DNA from: Mactra quadrangularis
Taxonomy: Eukaryota > Mollusca > Bivalvia > Venerida > Mactridae
NCBI GenBank assembly: GCA_025267735.1
Contig: CM046304.1
Coordinates: forward strand, 9,176,001-9,240,000
Reading direction: 5' to 3'
Length of the DNA stretch: 64,000 bases
The notes beneath the pieces were generated by a model that saw only the letters and a list, made by a program, of their open reading frames with translations, was not told the DNA's origin and ran no database searches. Made by a program: the position numbers and the translations under genes. Every line of letters starts with the position of its first letter. The first letter of the stretch is position 1. This document shows positions 1 through 13,800 of the stretch, piece after piece.

Positions 1-749
1 AACTCAAAAGGTACTCTAAAACCTTGTTTAAAAACTATTAGCATACCTTCTCTACTGTTATAAGAGATCAAATGTACTAAATGTGAACAAAGGAGAATTC
101 ATTGTCAGTTTTTATACACTGAATGTACCATAGATAAATAGAAAGTATATTGATGGCAATACTTTCAATATACAGTCCCTTCTAAAAGTCATTACATACA
201 ATCTTGTTTTAGGATAAATGGATATACATTCACCAATGTTAGAACGAAACAAAGAGTCACCTGTGTTATCTACAAGTTCATCTGCATTAATTAAAATAAT
301 TTGTAGTTTGGGGGATAAGTTTTTATTTCAGAGTTTCATTTGTCTAGAAACTTTGTAGATGACATTCATTAGAAATAAATCAGTCCAACATTAATGATCA
401 ATTTATCATCAATTTCAACAGCATTTCAACTTTTGGTAAAATAACTTCAACGACTCCACTTGTCAAATTTTTTATACATATGTATCTTTGATTATTTGGC
501 TGTATGCTTTTCTGGTATTTTTGTTTTTTAGCCTGGTTGCCTTAGTATAAAAATAAAACAAACTGAGCTCTATTTGCACTAAATTTGCCTTTGTATATTG
601 TAATTTATGTTAATTTTCTACTGTTTTCTATTAGTTTTACTAACATTGTTTTGGTGTGACATTTTATTACCATAGCAACCAATCTGTCTTAAGATCAAAA
701 ACCAATGAAACATATAACGTTCCTGTGGTCTACTTTGATGTATAATATA
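1..749. other. AT-rich flank, no gene seen
   Basis: I see no exon with splice borders here. Near 171 the sequence TACAGTCCCTTCTAAAAG resembles one end of a mariner-type inverted repeat, but I found no partner for it. Confidence 0.4.
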
Positions 750-1502
750 CAGTACTCACCAAAAGTTTGGAGACATTTTCACTTTGTGGGCCTACTTAAT
801 GGCATTTATAAAAAAATTGATAACTGTTTACTTTAAAATGCTTTATTTTTTGTTATGATTCTTTTTAAAGTTGATACTTCTTAAGTAGCTTAAAATTATC
901 TTTTAGAAAGTTTTTTTTATTGATTATGATTTGAGGACAATCATATTCTGAACCTATTAATTGTCAAGCATTCATGAAAATGTGCTTTATTTTGCCTTCC
1001 ACTATACCACAGGCTGTTACATGTAGCTTGATGATACTCTAATTCATATATAATATATAGAAGGTACACAGCAAAACTATCGGCGTTGCGCTACCCTATC
1101 GAACTTAAACCGTTATATTTTACCCTACACACAATCATTGACCTAGCTATTTCGTGCAATCGGGATGAAACTTGATTGAATATCTTTTCATTTTCATTAT
1201 AGTAGACACAAAATTTATGATGGTCGTGTAGATAAATGATTAAGCTTTAAGACTATGTATAGGAATAAGAAAATGGTTACGTGTAGAGTAAAATATAACA
1301 GTTTAAGACCGATAGGGTAGCGCAACTCTGACAGTTTTGCTGTGTACCTTCTATATATTTAATAACATTAAAGTATCATCGAGCTCACAGCTTGTGAACT
1401 ATGATAAATGTTTTAAAAATATAGTTTTCAAAAGATAAACGTTCATTGGAATTACATAAACCTAGAAAGTAAAAAATGTCTGCAAACTTTTGTTGTGCAC
1501 CG
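750..1502. mobile_element. Mariner/Tc1-like non-autonomous element
   Basis: The left end, starting with CAGTACTCACCAAAAG at 750, is matched in reverse complement by the right end at about 1470-1502 (ACTTTTGTTGTGCACCG). The shared core is CAAAAGTTTGNAGACATTTT. A TA dinucleotide sits on both sides, as expected for Tc1/mariner insertions. No transposase remains. A second element (1052-1359) lies inside. The family assignment rests on the ends and the TA target only. Confidence 0.6.
1052..1359. mobile_element. MITE with long terminal inverted repeats
   Basis: The arms at about 1052-1137 and 1275-1359 are inverted copies with a few mismatches. Both begin ATATAGAAGGTACACAGC and both carry GCGCTACCCTATCG. 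The middle of about 135 bp is unrelated and has no coding capacity. The element lies in TA-rich sequence inside the older mariner-like element, so it is the younger insertion. Confidence 0.75.
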
Positions 1503-3396
1503 TATTGGTTTATGTTTGCTAGACACATAAATATTGTGAGTCATGTTTATGTCAACACAATACTTATTAGAGTATTTCTGAGAATAAAGAGACTATCCTA
1601 ATCATTTGTGTCTTAACATAACAAATCTTGGTTTAGTTTTTAAAGCAAATATTATTATGTATAAAACAACTGAAGGGAGTGATTTAGAACTGTACACATG
1701 TCCAAGGAGTCACCAATTGTGGTCAACTACAAAAATACATAACTGTAGTAGAATTAACATTGGTTCTGTTGATCTTTTATACATTGAGAATTCTTAGTTA
1801 AGGTTTTTTCGTGCAACATTTTATGCTTTTAAATATGTTTTTTCGTGCAACATTTTATGCTTTTAAATATGCTGAAGAGATTCTTATGAAACAACACACA
1901 AAGTTGGAAGTCAAATACAAACTCATTAACTTCAGCATGAATTTGATTGAATTGTGTTCTTTTTGTTATAAGAAGTTCAAAGATTTTAGAGATAGGTTTT
2001 GTATGCAAATTAAAAATAATTTTCTTCTCAAACTTTCCTCTACATGATCACTCTGAAAAGTTGAGTGCAATGTCTGTATACTGCTTTTGTTTATTTATGT
2101 GCTTATCTGTGAAACCAAATATGTGCAATTACATTATTTGATTTTTGATAACTATTGTATTATTTAGGCTATAATATTATAACATAGTTATATATAAACA
2201 ATGCATAATTATCTAGAATAAAGAAAAAGGGAAACAATTCTTGATCTTGTCTTATTTTGTACAATTTAGTAATGTGAATTAAATGAAACCATCAGGATAA
2301 GATCATGGAGTCCATGTAACAATTGTAAGAAGTAAACATGTATTAGCATTTCCAAAAATTCTTTAGCCCTGTATGACATCCTTTAGTAAAACATTTAGGC
2401 AATAATTTTCAGCTTTTTAGACTGTCACATCTTCCGACTGTGCACATAAACAGCAATATTAAGGTAGACTGTAGAATTATTCTTGTCTTTGGTCACAAAG
2501 GAACTATATTTAATTTATTAGCAAAACAAAATATTTGAGAACATGTTTTGCCCTAATTCTGGCAGCTAATCGAATGTTCACCGATATGTATTAGTAGACT
2601 CGTTTTTAACACATACAGTTTTACTGATTGATATCCTTACCTTCTGTCAGGGCTTTTATATGTTTAATAAAATTCCTGCCTTTTATATATAGAATGTTAA
2701 TAGACTCACTCGGATGTAGGAAAGATAAGCATGCATTTTTTCAACAAATGCAAGTTTTAAAAAGAATAAAACATGTAACAAGTAGTTTTGCATTTTTCTT
2801 GGTCTTATATTGCAACTTTCTATAAACTGGCACTCGTTAATATATCGATAATGATATTTTCTGGTAAAACAAACAGGTAACCGGACAAAACATGGCGTCG
2901 ACGAGTCCATTCACGCACCCCTAATTTGACTATAAGACGTCCATTTTTTTCATCATGTGACCTCAAATGCATTGTTTTGATTGGCTTAAAGCAACCGGTG
3001 TTGACTACAGAATACTCAAATCTTGATAAGTAAACTTTTCACACTTGTAAGCCCATGAAAGGAGTCCCAACAAATCTTACAAAAGCTATGTGTGCAACTG
3101 CAACAAGGATAAATGGAACATGGGCTTACATTTGCATCCACGCAAAGGACATTTTCATGCTCCCTAAGAGGCAAATAACATATTTGATTCGACCATGTGG
3201 ATTAGATTCACTACACTCTTGATTTTATTGTTTGGTTTGGGCTTTTGAAAATGACATTTTCTTGACCAATTTGTTGACCCTTACCTAAAGGGCCTAACAG
3301 CAGCTAAGCCACTGGTCGCAATCTGTGTTACTACTAGGGCCATGGTATAGCAATATGATATGTTCAATACAGGAAAACAAAACATCCAATGTTACA
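1503..3396. other. AT-rich sequence without recognised genes
   Basis: Short open frames occur, but none has splice sites or a recognisable motif. A direct duplication of about 34 bp (TTTTTTCGTGCAACATTTTA and onward) lies at 1804-1871. Confidence 0.4.
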
Positions 3397-3540
3397 CTTA
3401 TTATTTGACAACATTAAACGTGCACCTCATTAGTTTCCCTACCGATTTACGGCTTAGTTAGTATACATTCGTCAAGTTTCGTTCCTTTAATAAATGACAA
3501 TACAAATTATGGATGAAAAATAACGATTGTATTATATCAA

Positions 3541-3612
3541 ACGGTGTGTGGTACAGAGGTAAAGTACTGACTTGTCAATCGAAATACCCCGGGTTCGATT
3601 CCCTCAAAGGTT
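3541..3612 (+). repeat. tRNA-like module (Pol III A and B boxes)
   Basis: A-box-like TGGTACAGAGGTAAAGTA is followed at tRNA spacing by B-box GGGTTCGATTCCC. The putative anticodon loop TTGTCAA would be Asp-like, but the acceptor stem does not pair, so this is a tRNA-derived repeat head and not a working tRNA. A T7 run follows shortly after. Confidence 0.5.
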
Positions 3613-3942
3613 GATATTTTTTTGTAAAATCGCAAACACCAGTAACATAGTAGCAACACTATGACTTACATATTACTTTTACTGATTTATTGAATATTAA
3701 TTATATATCATTTAACGATATTTTTGTCTCTTTATTATCATACATTTTTCTTTATTTATATTTTAAAAATAAATTTGTGACATAGTTAAAGACTGAAGGA
3801 CTTTCATAAATGAAAACGCCCATTATGTGTGTAATACAATTTCGCTTAGAATTTGTTTAATCATGGAAACCGCTCGCCGTCGTGTTAACAAGTATTTGTA
3901 AAAGATGTAACAATTATGTTTAAATAGCAAAAATAAGGTTTG

Positions 3943-4014
3943 ATGTGGGATCGAACCTGTAGCCTCTTGATTGTGAGGTGGTGTGTTTAACCACTACACC
4001 AAGTCCTTAGATGT
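3943..4014 (-). repeat. tRNA-like module, inverted partner
   Basis: On the minus strand an A-box-like GGTGTAGTGGTTAAACAC precedes a B-box AGGTTCGATCCCAC. A CCTC/GAGG stem encloses an 8-nt loop where the anticodon arm would be, which does not fit a functional tRNA. It is a tRNA-derived repeat. Confidence 0.5.
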
Positions 4015-4129
4015 TTCTTTGTGTCCTATTACTAAAACTTAAAGTATTACATTCGTGTATTTACGGAGATTTTATACGGAAATTCACGACTATGCATACA
4101 GTGCATGTTTAATGTTGTCAAATAATACA

Positions 4130-4675
4130 CAAATTAAAACTGCTATCTAATTTGTTACACTTCTACAAAGCTCCCCAAAACGAGCTGAAATTCGAGTTTT
4201 GTAATTAAGATCTTAGATTAATGTATAAACATACGACTTTTTGTCACAACTTGCTAAGATTTCAGGGTATTTAAAAGCGCAATGACGTGTACCGGCAGAG
4301 ATAATTTACATTATATATATTGCACAAACTTAAAACTTTTAACGTTAAAACACACAATATTATGGTACAGTATAAGATAATGTTACTGTTTTGTTTGTTA
4401 GATCTACGTATATTTTGTGTAAAAAACACCATGCACCAACTTTTATTTAGTCGCGTAATCACATTCGATCATAAAGGTGTCCCTTATGAGTATGCACCAG
4501 TGATAATTATTCTTCACTTGGAATACCACACGGTTAATTCCGTGAACATTTATTTGTTATCTTTTCCCAACAAAACTATTTCTAATCCACACCCACTGCA
4601 CATGGAATGATGAAACACTTCAATGTAGTAGGATTTACTTGTTGTATTTTAAGGTGAAATTAACTTGGCCATATA
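4130..4675. other. Intergenic AT-rich sequence
   Basis: Nothing recognised. A 96-codon open frame at 4320-4610 shows no motif and no splice context. Confidence 0.35.
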
Positions 4676-4927
4676 CAGTGCCCTCCAAAAGTTCTTGAAC
4701 AAATTAGATTTTGCGAAAAACTTTTCATAACTACCGCAGGTAAGTTTACCATGATTAAAGCTTATTCATGTAGTAGAAGTAGAATAATATGTTGATAAAC
4801 TAATATAAGTTGATTTTTGTTATTGTTCTAACAGCTCTCCTTTCTCCATTTTCTTTGATACTTTGATAAATGTGTATCAGTTTACTCTATCCACAGGATT
4901 TGTCATATGAACTTTTGGAGGGTGCTG
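4676..4927. mobile_element. Short mariner-like MITE
   Basis: The left end CAGTGCCCTCCAAAAGTTC is mirrored at the right end by GAACTTTTGGAGGGTGCTG. TA flanks both ends. At 252 bp it is too short for a transposase. It ends about 230 bp upstream of the start codon of the secreted repeat-protein gene, so it may contribute to that promoter. Confidence 0.75.
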
Positions 4928-5158
4928 TATCAATAATAGTTCAACATCTTTTATCAAAGCAACCACAAATGTTATTTATTCATTTATTTGAACAAATGTT
5001 CAAAATCGTCATCGACGTGAACAATAATTATACAAATAAATTATTTGACGAATTACTTTTAAATGTAATTAAAAACAAAACTCATTGTATGCTTGGTCAC
5101 TGACGGAATAACGCGAGAGCTCTGATTTCATCAAACTAGAGAAGGGTTGGACTTTATC

Positions 5159-5234
5159 ATGGAACGTCATTGTCATCTATCTGGATATCGTGTAGGAAGT
5201 TTTGGTGTACTGTTTCTAGTGATACAGTTTGTAG
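5159..5234 (+). CDS. Exon 1 of secreted repeat protein (signal peptide)
   Basis: ATG in the context TATCATGG opens a 25-codon signal peptide beginning MERHCHLSGYRVG, followed by the donor GTAG|GTAGGT. It ends in phase 1, which matches the GT that begins exon 2 and forms a Gly codon. Confidence 0.75.
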
Positions 5235-7806
5235 GTAGGTCTGATTACATTTTCCTTATTATATATTTAAGTTAGACTATACCTGTTATCTATACTCATT
5301 TAGGATGGGTCAATATCTTATAACTTAGTCCCATAAAATTGTGGCTTGATAGCCGTAGATCGTGGGAAGCCTTGCGTATTAAGGTGACGGTACGCACATG
5401 GCACAAAACAACACATCCGTAAAGAGCTGTAGCTGGAAGATATGCAAGTTTAATTCATACTCGGTCACGATTTTGTTCACGAATTGACTTTGAAACCAAT
5501 ACCTGTATCCTGGGCTTATCTCACGGACTCTGGCAAAAACGTAACAGTCCGTACGGGTACGCAAGAGTTCGTACGGGTCCTTGCGGAGTTTGATCGCACG
5601 GCGCCCGTACGGTGCCCACTCGGCTATTTTTATATTTCTGGGACTGTAGCTTTACTCGTATGAAAGTAATACAAGCGCATCGATTATCTCAAACTTGACA
5701 CACGGGTTCTTGACACGAGTTAATTTTCACCTGGGCGCTGTTGCTGTTATTTAACGACGTTATGCACAGTAAAACATGGTCTGACATTCATACAAAAATA
5801 CCGACTGTTGCATGCAACGTCTATTTTCACATCAATACGTTTCAACCGTGTCATAATGAAATAAACTATAATAATGCATTGATTTCTGCAAGAGAAAGCG
5901 TCCAATATATGTATATAATATACATGTATGCAAATATTTTTCTATATTGTGAGAAACAACCTAGCGACCTACCGACGATGCTGAGTTTCTAAGCATGTCC
6001 GGGTTCTGTTAATGATATATATTCCTTGCATAACTTTTGATTATCTAAATTAAAAGTTGTAACAATAGAATCAGAATAGTCAAAGTCTAGACATAGTCTA
6101 TGAATGGAACTTTGAGTGATTCTTTTAAGTACGAGCACATATCTAAGCATTAACGGAAAACTGTTGTAAAACCATTTTTGTTCATTAATGACATCGCACT
6201 GAAACACGTTAAAGTAAATTTAATAATAAGTTATAACTAACAGAATAAATGAACCGTCATTAGCTACTTCTGAAAGTAAGATTGTTTACATATAAACAAT
6301 ATTAATACCTATAAAAAAAAAGTGCGTACAAAAAAACAAAACGTGTTTTGGTAAACATTAAAATTGAGACAATTCATTTCAGGGGTAGGCAGTATTGAAA
6401 ATAAAATTTGTGTAATTCATCTTAACAAAATTAGCATGGTTGATAAACCACCACCACTGTAAATCATGCTTGTTATGGTAGAACGCTTTCCATTACACCA
6501 ACAACTAAGACACTTGTAATACATATCACAATTGTTTATTTTAAAGTCATCCTGGGCATCCCTCGTCGAGGGTTAGTTCACTGTATTGTTATTATAAACA
6601 GTGTTTTGTTTTTTTGTACGCACTATAATATATATACTTTCGGGTGTCAGTTTGCGAATTGTAGTTGAAGCAAAATGATTATCTGTTTAACAAAACAATA
6701 TCACGAAAAACATTTCACATAAATAACATCTTTGAATTTAAAATTCTTTTATGTTTTTGACTTACGAAAACAATCTTGCCAAAAAAACAACAACCACAAA
6801 AAAAACACAAGTAAACACTTCGCTATCCAATTTTTCGCACCAAGTTCAGATTTTCTTCATTTTAATGAACACCAATAAGCAATATCTACCTAAACTAAAT
6901 GTAATTAACATTCTCGTTATCTTCGGTTCAATAAAAAGGCATTTTTTTTTCGTTTTTGCTCTCAGTCATAAGCATACACTCATTTTTTATGTATTTTTTT
7001 ATGTATATAATTATGTAGAGTTTCAAATATACGTTTTCTCCATTGGTGATTTTTTTAACTTTAAAAGCGTCTGTCAAAAGTAGGAATGAATGAATGTTTT
7101 CGGAACATTTCTATTACATGTATTATACATAAAAACAAGTTTTTTTTAATTAAAAAACTATATATCATCTAATTATTAGATGATATATACATGTATGGCG
7201 ATGAATAGTACTGAAAAAATAAATTTGTTTTTGTAAGAACTATATGTACTTCGAAACTGCACCATAATATATATGACTTACGTGTTTCACCCAAAAAGGA
7301 TGACTCTAATATAAGAAGTACAAAAATATGTCATGTTTACAACATTGATTTATACATTTGTTTTATCAATGTATTTTATACATGTGTGCTTTGAAAACCT
7401 TATTATTGCAGTTTATATATTATATCTACTTTGTAAAAATTATGGCTAATTGTTTGCAAAATAATATACACTCAAACTTAGATGAAATTCCATAAACATC
7501 GTTTGCATATTTTCGTTAGAATTACTGTTGCTCAAGTCAAGAGGTCTGAACTGATTATTCTCCCCCCAAGCTTATTTTCACAAACGTGTTTTATTCAAGT
7601 TGATTTTACCATTTTCAAAATAAAACCTCTTTAACTTCGATAGATACTTCATCACTTTACTTAATCTAGCAGATATTTAATAAAGCAGATATTTTATGTT
7701 ACACGAATGTGGAAATCCAAAAATAAGATTGCATATTTTAACATTATCATTATCGTTATAATTATCATCCCCATCATCACCATCATCATCATCATCATCA
7801 CCACCA

Positions 7807-7840
<34 letters not shown>

Positions 7841-10800
7841 TTTCATAATCATTATGATTATAACTATTATTATAACTATCATTATTATAACAGTAATCAG
7901 CTATATAAGTTTTACATTGTATTGTTTTAACTGTGTCCACAATACATTTTATATACCATTTGTCTTTCAGGTGGCACTCCTCCCTTTTACTTTCATACAG
8001 TTCCTGGGTACAGCCCTCCTTTTGATATCCCTAGCTATGGGTATATTGGTACAGGACGTGGAATGCCATACGTTCATACCCCAGCGATGTCCTACATACC
8101 GACCTTCGGACCTGTACCATCCAGGCCATATCATGAATATCCTCACCCTTATGGTAGTGGATCGTACAGTTACACAGTCTATCCGAGATACCCAACTTTT
8201 ACATTTGAGTATGGTCTAACACCAGACGAAAGTCACATGATATCGAAAATGCATAGTGATTATAAAAGGAGTATGTCGAGATATTATGGACCTTCACGAT
8301 CCTACGACTCAGCTTACGATATCTCTGGATATCAAACATCTTCAGACACGACAAGATCAATGTCAGGACGGATGGACTATTCAGAAGACGATTACGACAG
8401 GTAATACTAATTATCATGGATGTAACGACTGACCGATATACCCACAGGCGATCGGCATGGTCTCGAATCAAAAACACTGTACAAGTTTTTTTGTTCGGGA
8501 CCGTGCCGGCCGCTTGTGAATATTGCGATTAACATTTCGAAACCAATTCTGACTGTCTTTACCGGTTCGTTTAATTTACTCTGGACCGTTTTTTGTATAT
8601 GTTTGCCTTCTTAAAATTGATTAATGAATGTATCATAATATGTAATTAAAAGGTTTTAAATAAATGTTTAAATTAGTTACAAACTTGAAATAATCCTATT
8701 GTGAAACCTATCGTAAAACGAGAAAAGAATCAGCTTCTCTGAAATATGCAAACGATTGCTTCATCCTTAAACAATTCCTTGATGGCAACATTTCTGACAT
8801 CAGTAACTTATACAGAAAAGGATTTGAACATTCAGATAGTCAGGCAGATCTGACACAACATCAAAGTACTTTATGTGATAGTGAATTGCAGAACATCAAA
8901 GAAACCATTTCAATATTACAAGCTGATGTTGTAACCCTAAAACGTCAAGCGGTTGAAAGTGAAACCAAACTTAATGATATGCATATATCTGTAAATAAGA
9001 ACATTAGTGAAATCAAAGACGATCTAGTGGCTTGTGCAGATACTATCTCTACTCATCTTAAGGTGACAGCGCCATCAAATGACTCTCCAAACTTGGTTAA
9101 GTGCTTAGAACTTCTCACCATTAGAGTGCAAAAAATCCAAGAATCAAACTATTTAAACTCATCTAAAATCTCTGAAATAAAAACAACGGTTAGAGACAAT
9201 ACATTACTTATTGGGAACATTAACGACAAAGAGGTTGCATCGAAGAATAATGTCAAACTACATCTAAGCGACTTAAGTGATAAAATGGACAATGATGCCA
9301 CCAAGCTACAAAATACATTTTCAAAGTGTCAAGAGCTTGAAAATTCTATGAAATCATTCTCATCTAGGTTGAAACAACACGAACAAAACATCTCATCACC
9401 TCGTATGGATGGCATTGAAAAGTCATTTCAAATGTTAACACAGTCAATAGGTGAAAAATTTGACACTCTATGTGCCAATATGGATCAATCCTTAAGTACA
9501 ATGACGCAGAAATATCTCCAAACATCACCAAACATGCTCCCGGCAGCACACGTACTCAACGAAACAGAAAATACTCTCTACAATCGTCTTCCCAATGCCG
9601 GACCACCTGATAAAACATCAACGTCTCCATTCGTTGCAACCAAAGCGCAAGTGCATCAAACTGTTATGAACTCGCAGAGCAATATAGACAATAGGACACA
9701 TGTAGACAATCACATAAGTACATACAACAACATGGCGCAAATACCTGAAAACGACTCCATACCTATCCAATCTCACACAAACGGGCTGAAAGACAACGAC
9801 CAAGCCTATCCAACACATAATGTGGACTATCCAAGGAACGACGGCCACTTTAAAGGTGTCGTCCGCAAGAGAACAAAGTCATATATTATTTCTGGAATCG
9901 ACATGGATAGTAACGAAAGCGGAATTTATGATTATCTCTCCGACCATGACGTCCCTTGTAAATCTGTGAAATTTCTATATACTCGGAGATCTGACTGTAA
10001 AGTTGCTCAAATAGTGATCGACGAAAACTACTGTGACTTTATAGAAAATACAACCTTCTGGCCGTATGGTGTTTCATGTCGACCATGGATGAAAAAATCG
10101 GATTATATGGAACGATACAAGCGTCCTTACGCTAGCTACCCCAGTAACAATGATGCCAACGTTGACTGATCATGGAATTACGCCTAATGACTTGGAACGC
10201 TACCGGTGTCATGACCGGCATTCCGTATCTATTGAACGAACTTAATGAGAGGCGCATTACAATTTGTGGTTTATCTGAACACTGGCTACTAGAACACAAC
10301 TCATGTTTACTTGATACTATTGACTCAAACTATAAATCTCACGTCACTGTTTGTAAAAACCCAGCAGTATTCAACAACAGAAGAATAGAAAAGGTGGAGT
10401 TGCGTTTGTCTGGCACAGATCAATCAATCATCTTGTAGAGATTATAGACATTGATTCAGATCGGATTACCGTTATGAAAGTCAAGAACGACAACTCATTC
10501 ATTCTTATTGTGCAAGTTTACCTCCCTTGTTCTAACTATAATATTGAAGTTTACAAATCTGAAGTAGATAAATTACACGACATCTGTGAGATGTATGGTA
10601 CTGATTGTGAAATGATATTTATGGGTGACTTCAATGGAAACTTTGGTTCGAATCGTAATCACATCAACAGATCACGAAATAATTATTTAGCCAAGTTTGC
10701 GGCCGATCACAACTTACTTCCGATCACCAGTAGTGCAATATGCAAAGGTCCAAAAGTTTCATTTTTCCCATACAATGGAAGTCAACCAACACTCATAGAC

Positions 10801-13800
10801 AATATTTTATATAGTGATTCTCTAACAACTGCAATGACAGAATGCTTTATAAACGATGAAGCTCCAATGAATATTTCACGACATCTGCCTCTTATGATTT
10901 ACATCAATGTTGAATCGTTTGATGAACAACAAACAATGTCAACAAAATTTGAAAAAATTAACTACTCATGGAAAGACACCATTAAAACTTCTTTATACTG
11001 TGAAACTCTTACAAAGAAAATCACGGAAAACCCACTGAACTTTCAAAATCAAGATAAAGACTATGAAACTCTTGTTTCTTACATACAATCGTCATCAAAG
11101 TCATCTCTACAAAAGCGGAAGCATACGAAATCAGTAAAGCCGTATTGGTCGTCGTCGCTAACAGAATTTCACAAACTCTTAAAATCGTCTTGGCATTCTT
11201 GGTGTGCGGATGGAAAACCCAGAGACACCCAATCGTACAAAACCTACAAAGAAAATAAACGCAACTTTAGACGCAGTCTACGTGCAGCAGCGCATCGGTT
11301 TGAATCGGAAGAAATCGAACGGGTTTGTGCAACCTCAGAAATTGACCAAAACGCCTTCTGGAAATTACTTAACTCCAAAAGAAAAAGAAAAACAAACAAA
11401 CAATATTTCATTGTATTCGACAATACCCCGGCGACAACCACCGACGAATTGCTGAATGGTTGGCATAATTATTTTACAACTCTATACGAATATTCTACAG
11501 ATCCCTCTTTTGATGATGAACATCGGACAAACATAGAACATGAATGCCAAAGTGTGTTACTTACTAATGATTCCAACTCAAATAACGAACTGACTAAGAA
11601 AGTGTCTATTAAAGAAGTATCTGATCACTTCTATAAATTACCTTATGGCAAGAGTGGCTCTATTGACTGTATTACATACGAACACTTAAAGTTTGGTGGC
11701 TTAGCACTTACGCGGTCGCTAGTCAACTTATTTAACTCCATACTGGACTCAGAAAGAATACCTAAAAGTTTCAAAACTGGACTCACCGTGACCATTCATA
11801 AAGGCAAAGGGAAGTCATCATCGGACCCTAACAATCATCGTGCCATCTCGCTCTTACCTGTGATTTCCAAACTGTTTGAAAAAGTAATATTATCACGTAT
11901 CGAAAACGCTTCGTCACTTTCACAGCTGAATAAACTTCAACACGGCTTTCAAAGGGGAAAGGACTGTAAAATGGTCACATTCATTCTTCAAGAGTCGAGA
12001 AACTACTGCTGCGAACGAAGCAGTTCACTATACGCATGCTTCCTAGACGCTCGTTCAGCCTTCGATAAAGTTTGGATCTTAGGCCTAATCTACAAACTTT
12101 ACAAATTTGGTATCCAAGGGAAACTACTCAGAATTATCCATGACTCATTTACTGATTCAACCAGTCGTGTTCTACTCAACAACCATCTTTCTGAACCTTT
12201 CTATATACACCAAGGAACTAGACAAGGCAGTATTTGTGCACCGTTCTACTATACTGTATTCGTCAACGACTTACTTGACGAATTTCAGTCGTCCAACTTC
12301 GGATTAAAAATCGCTGGAATCAACCTGGTCTCACCAACGCAAGCAGACGACATAGTTTTACTCTCTCTCTCCAGAAACGGTCTTCAACAACTACTAAACA
12401 TATGTGGGAATTACGCCTCCAAATGGCGATATAGTTACAATGCATCCAAGTGCGCTATGCTACGTCTGGATAATCGCTCAGTTACATCACGTTCAATCAA
12501 CGTCGGTCAACTAGTTTACAATAATCTTATTATACCCAACAGTCATACAAACATCTAGGTGTTATACAATCTACCAGTGGTAAACTACCATTCGATGTCG
12601 ATGATATTCGTCAATCAATGAGAGGAACTTTATTCTCTATTATCTACAAACTTACATGTAACAACGATTTAGATCCAACAGTCTTAGTGAAACTTTATCT
12701 AACATGTGTTCTGCCTAGGGCTCTGTTTTCATGTGAACTATGGAACAATATCTCCGTCTCCACAATGAAAAAGTTAGAATCATGTCATCGATTCTGTCTA
12801 AAGGTTATACAAGGCTTACCTCAGCGGACACGTTCAGTAATGGTTACCGGTCTTCTTGGAATATCATCTATTGAAGCCTACATAGATCTTCGTAAGCTCC
12901 TATTTCTTGGAACATTATGTCGAGCCTCACCATCAGATCTTGTGAACCAAATGTTAAATGTCAGACTATCTCAACACAACACTTGTAACCATATCAAACA
13001 TACGGGATTTGTCAAAGACATAACAAGAATACTACAGAAGTACAGCCTTTATCACAATCTATCCACCTACTTGAATAACGGTACCTTTCCAACGAAATAT
13101 ACATGGAAGAATGCATGCAAGACAGCTATATTCGACCACGAAAAGATCACATGGAATTATAAATTAAATGCGGACTCCGACTTTCACAGATTCAAACTTG
13201 TACATGATACGCTACAACTCAGTATTCACTGGACATACTCTAGAATAAACCCACACTATACGAAGATTTTAAAGTTCCTTGTGAAGGTTCTCTGTACAAG
13301 CTATCAGTCAGATCCTGTAACATGCATTATGTGTGATAGTCTTGTCAACGATAAATTAAGCCATCGTCTATTCGACTGTGCGAACTATGATGTAATCCAA
13401 TACAGAAACACTTACGTTCAGTCAATATATGACGTGTTTAATACAGAGTTTGGTAATTTCTTTTTCGCTTGTAGTGAAGACTTATTCTGTGCTTACCTTT
13501 TGGGCCGCAGTGACACATACATCCAGCAATACTTAAACGCGAACGAGCTCATCATGTTTCTATTAGAGATTTGCAAACTGCTTAGACTTATATATATTTA
13601 AAATTGATCATATTCCTCGATCATTTTGAGTGTGACTTGTTTCACTTACCAAGAGACTATACTTACCTCATGTATACCAGTACTCTATCTTAATAATAAC
13701 TGTACAATGTGTATCACATTGAACTATAGACTTTATTTCTAACTTATATGTTTCATATTTTTGCATAACTTATCATATTTGTGTATTTACTTCTCCAGAA

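Larger units (their letters stand above)
3397..4129. mobile_element. TIR element holding two inverted tRNA-like modules
   Basis: The ends are inverted copies: TTATTTGACAACATTAAACG at about 3405 and the reverse complement of the same block at about 4102-4126. Inside are two tRNA-like modules in opposite orientation, at 3541-3612 (plus) and 3943-4014 (minus). No protein-coding capacity is seen. The arrangement could be one composite transposon, or two SINE heads caught between unrelated inverted repeats. Confidence 0.5.
5235..7970 (+). other. Intron 1 of secreted repeat-protein gene
   Basis: The intron holds a CpG-rich dispersed repeat (5380-5652), a TIR element (6321-6624), a small perfect palindrome with a 14-15 bp stem (about 7159-7188, arm TATATATCATCTAA), and an ATC/ACC microsatellite close to the acceptor. 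The acceptor is TGTCTTTCAG. Confidence 0.65.

Noticed and set aside
3541..4014. Functional tRNA genes
   Set aside because: A and B boxes are present but the acceptor and anticodon stems do not pair properly, so these are tRNA-derived repeats.
4870..5103. 77-codon frame upstream of the secreted-protein gene
   Set aside because: It overlaps the right end of a mariner-like MITE and has no motif or splice context.
7677..8219. Open frames rich in Ile, Thr, Asp or Val over the ATC/ACC tract
   Set aside because: Products of a trinucleotide microsatellite in an intron; the real exon begins at 7971 in another frame.
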